Shown: piece by piece, positions 4,422 through 5,350 of the stretch
Numbering within the stretch: position 1 is the first letter of the stretch
Layout: every line of letters starts with the position of its first letter
Source: Bacillota bacterium
GTDB taxonomy: Bacteria; Bacillota; Clostridia; Lachnospirales; Lachnospiraceae
NCBI GenBank assembly: GCA_023419655.1
Contig: JAEZXP010000026.1
Location: 1 to 5,350, forward strand
Length of the DNA: 5,350 bases
Reading direction: 5' to 3'
Translations under genes and position numbers: made by a program
The notes under the pieces: model-generated
The model's input: only the letters and a program-made list of their open reading frames with translations
Told to the model about the DNA's origin: nothing
The model's database searches: none

Positions 4422-5350
4422 ATGCCTGAATATAACACGTATGCAGAAGGACAAATGCTCCGAATTGAACGGCTGCGTCAGGGGAAGGAGCTAAAGGAGG
4501 TTGCCGGAAATATATGCAGCATCAGTACCCTTTCCAAGATAGAAAGAGGCAGGCAAAAAGTGGCTTCGGATATGCTGGCGGCGCTATACAATGAATTAGG
4601 CATCAGCTATGAAAAGGATACACAGTTTATTGAAGACATGGGCAATTATATAAAGCAGTATTTTTATGAAACGACCTATCAATTCGAGTCAGAGGCTTTG
4701 GCTGTCCTAGAGCGGGAGAAGGACAGATTAAACCATAGCCCTTTGGCGTTGGATTGGATGATAATTAAAGCGATGGAATATGAGGATAATGAGGCAATCA
4801 ATATACTTAACGATTGTGTGGACTTTATGAGCCAGGAGCAGTTGGGCTGGTATTATCTGATAGACCGGTATGAGGACAGGGATATCGCTTTAGAAAAGCG
4901 GATAAAGGCCCAAAGGATTTTGCAGAACAGCTATTCTACTTTATGGCTTCTCTGGGTTTACTGGAGCAGGGGAGAATATAGTATAGCGAATAGCCTGTCC
5001 AGCCAGGCGGTCAACTTTGCTCTGGATGAAGGAAACACATGGGTGTTATCGCAGGTCTATTTGCTGCTTGGCAGCATCTATTCTGTATATAATATGGAAG
5101 AAGATATGCTCCGGGAATATCAAAAGTCCATGAACCTGATTAGGAATACGAATTGGTTTAAGGATTTGGATTCCATATATTATAATATGGGAGCTACCTA
5201 TCTGTCCCTGGGGAATTATCCAAAGTCCAGAGAATATCTGCAAAAGGCCAATAAAAATAATTTTGGTGCATATCATAAATGGGCTGTACTGGAGAATAAG
5301 ACCGGCAATAAAGAAGAGGCGGACAAATGGATAGGCGAGATGGACAGGTA
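4422..5350 (+). CDS. XRE-family HTH regulator with TPR repeats, 3' truncated by window
   Basis: The frame is open from the ATG at 4422 to the window end: 309 codons with no stop, so the C-terminus is missing. GAGGTG (4412-4417) lies 4 bases before the ATG. An N-terminal XRE/Cro-type helix-turn-helix spans about residues 9-61. It keeps the family pattern LRIERLRQGKELKEVAG, then SISTLSKIERGR with the SxLSxIExG-type recognition helix (S35-R44). After it comes a helical region with TPR-like units at about 172-203 (WSRGEYSIANSLSSQAV), 208-241 and 249-279 (YYNMGATYLSLGNYPKSREYLQKA), and a further part-unit to about 305. This HTH-plus-TPR layout is that of the RRNPP group (PlcR, Rgg, PrgX relatives), many of which respond to secreted peptides. 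Other HTH-TPR proteins do not, and no peptide gene is visible here. Repeats around its promoter suggest autoregulation. Confidence 0.87.
   Translation, partial: MPEYNTYAEGQMLRIERLRQGKELKEVAGNICSISTLSKIERGRQKVASDMLAALYNELGISYEKDTQFIEDMGNYIKQYFYETTYQFESEALAVLEREKDRLNHSPLALDWMIIKAMEYEDNEAINILNDCVDFMSQEQLGWYYLIDRYEDRDIALEKRIKAQRILQNSYSTLWLLWVYWSRGEYSIANSLSSQAVNFALDEGNTWVLSQVYLLLGSIYSVYNMEEDMLREYQKSMNLIRNTNWFKDLDSIYYNMGATYLSLGNYPKSREYLQKANKNNFGAYHKWAVLENKTGNKEEADKWIGEMDR

Noticed and set aside
5046..5276. Antisense frame opposite the TPR region
   Set aside because: The plus strand holds a continuous HTH-TPR coding frame through this stretch; the minus-strand frame shows no family motif.

Overview
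The window looks like a chromosomal segment of a low-to-moderate GC Firmicute, most likely a Clostridia/Lachnospiraceae-type anaerobe. The grounds are strong GGAGG-type Shine-Dalgarno sites, sigma-A promoters with TTGACA/TATTAT boxes, an RsgA GTPase, a TetR-flavodoxin pair, and an XRE regulator with TPR repeats. The organism is inferred from style; no marker gene fixes the genus. No mobile element, CRISPR array, tRNA or rRNA was seen.

Layout. (1) Positions 11-1090 (+): a long-form RsgA, the circularly permuted GTPase of 30S ribosome maturation. (2) 1091-2176 (+): a compact operon with its own well-formed promoter and a twin operator-like element over the predicted transcription start. It encodes a TetR-family repressor (1183-1770) and a small flavodoxin-like protein (1763-2176) that overlap by 8 bases. 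(3) 2177-3269 (+): an AT-rich leader holding a 15-bp palindrome and a hairpin that buries the next ribosome binding site, then a secreted lipoprotein with five Asp-box (BNR) repeats. (4) 3294-4199 (-): an AraC-family regulator, convergent with the lipoprotein gene. (5) 4200-4421: a divergent regulatory region with a promoter in each direction and several inverted repeats. (6) 4422-5350 (+): an XRE-type HTH regulator with C-terminal TPR repeats, cut off by the window end.

How the genes may work together. The TetR-flavodoxin pair reads as a self-contained autoregulated redox unit. The AraC and XRE-TPR genes share one control region, so each promoter could be influenced by either protein. No sequence evidence ties the lipoprotein to either regulator beyond adjacency. 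Every gap is under 300 bases, and each one is described below.

I found no clear new multi-gene system. The most informative non-coding signals are the twin operator ahead of tetR, the SD-sequestering or terminator-like hairpin ahead of the lipoprotein gene, and the repeat-rich araC/xre divergent promoter.
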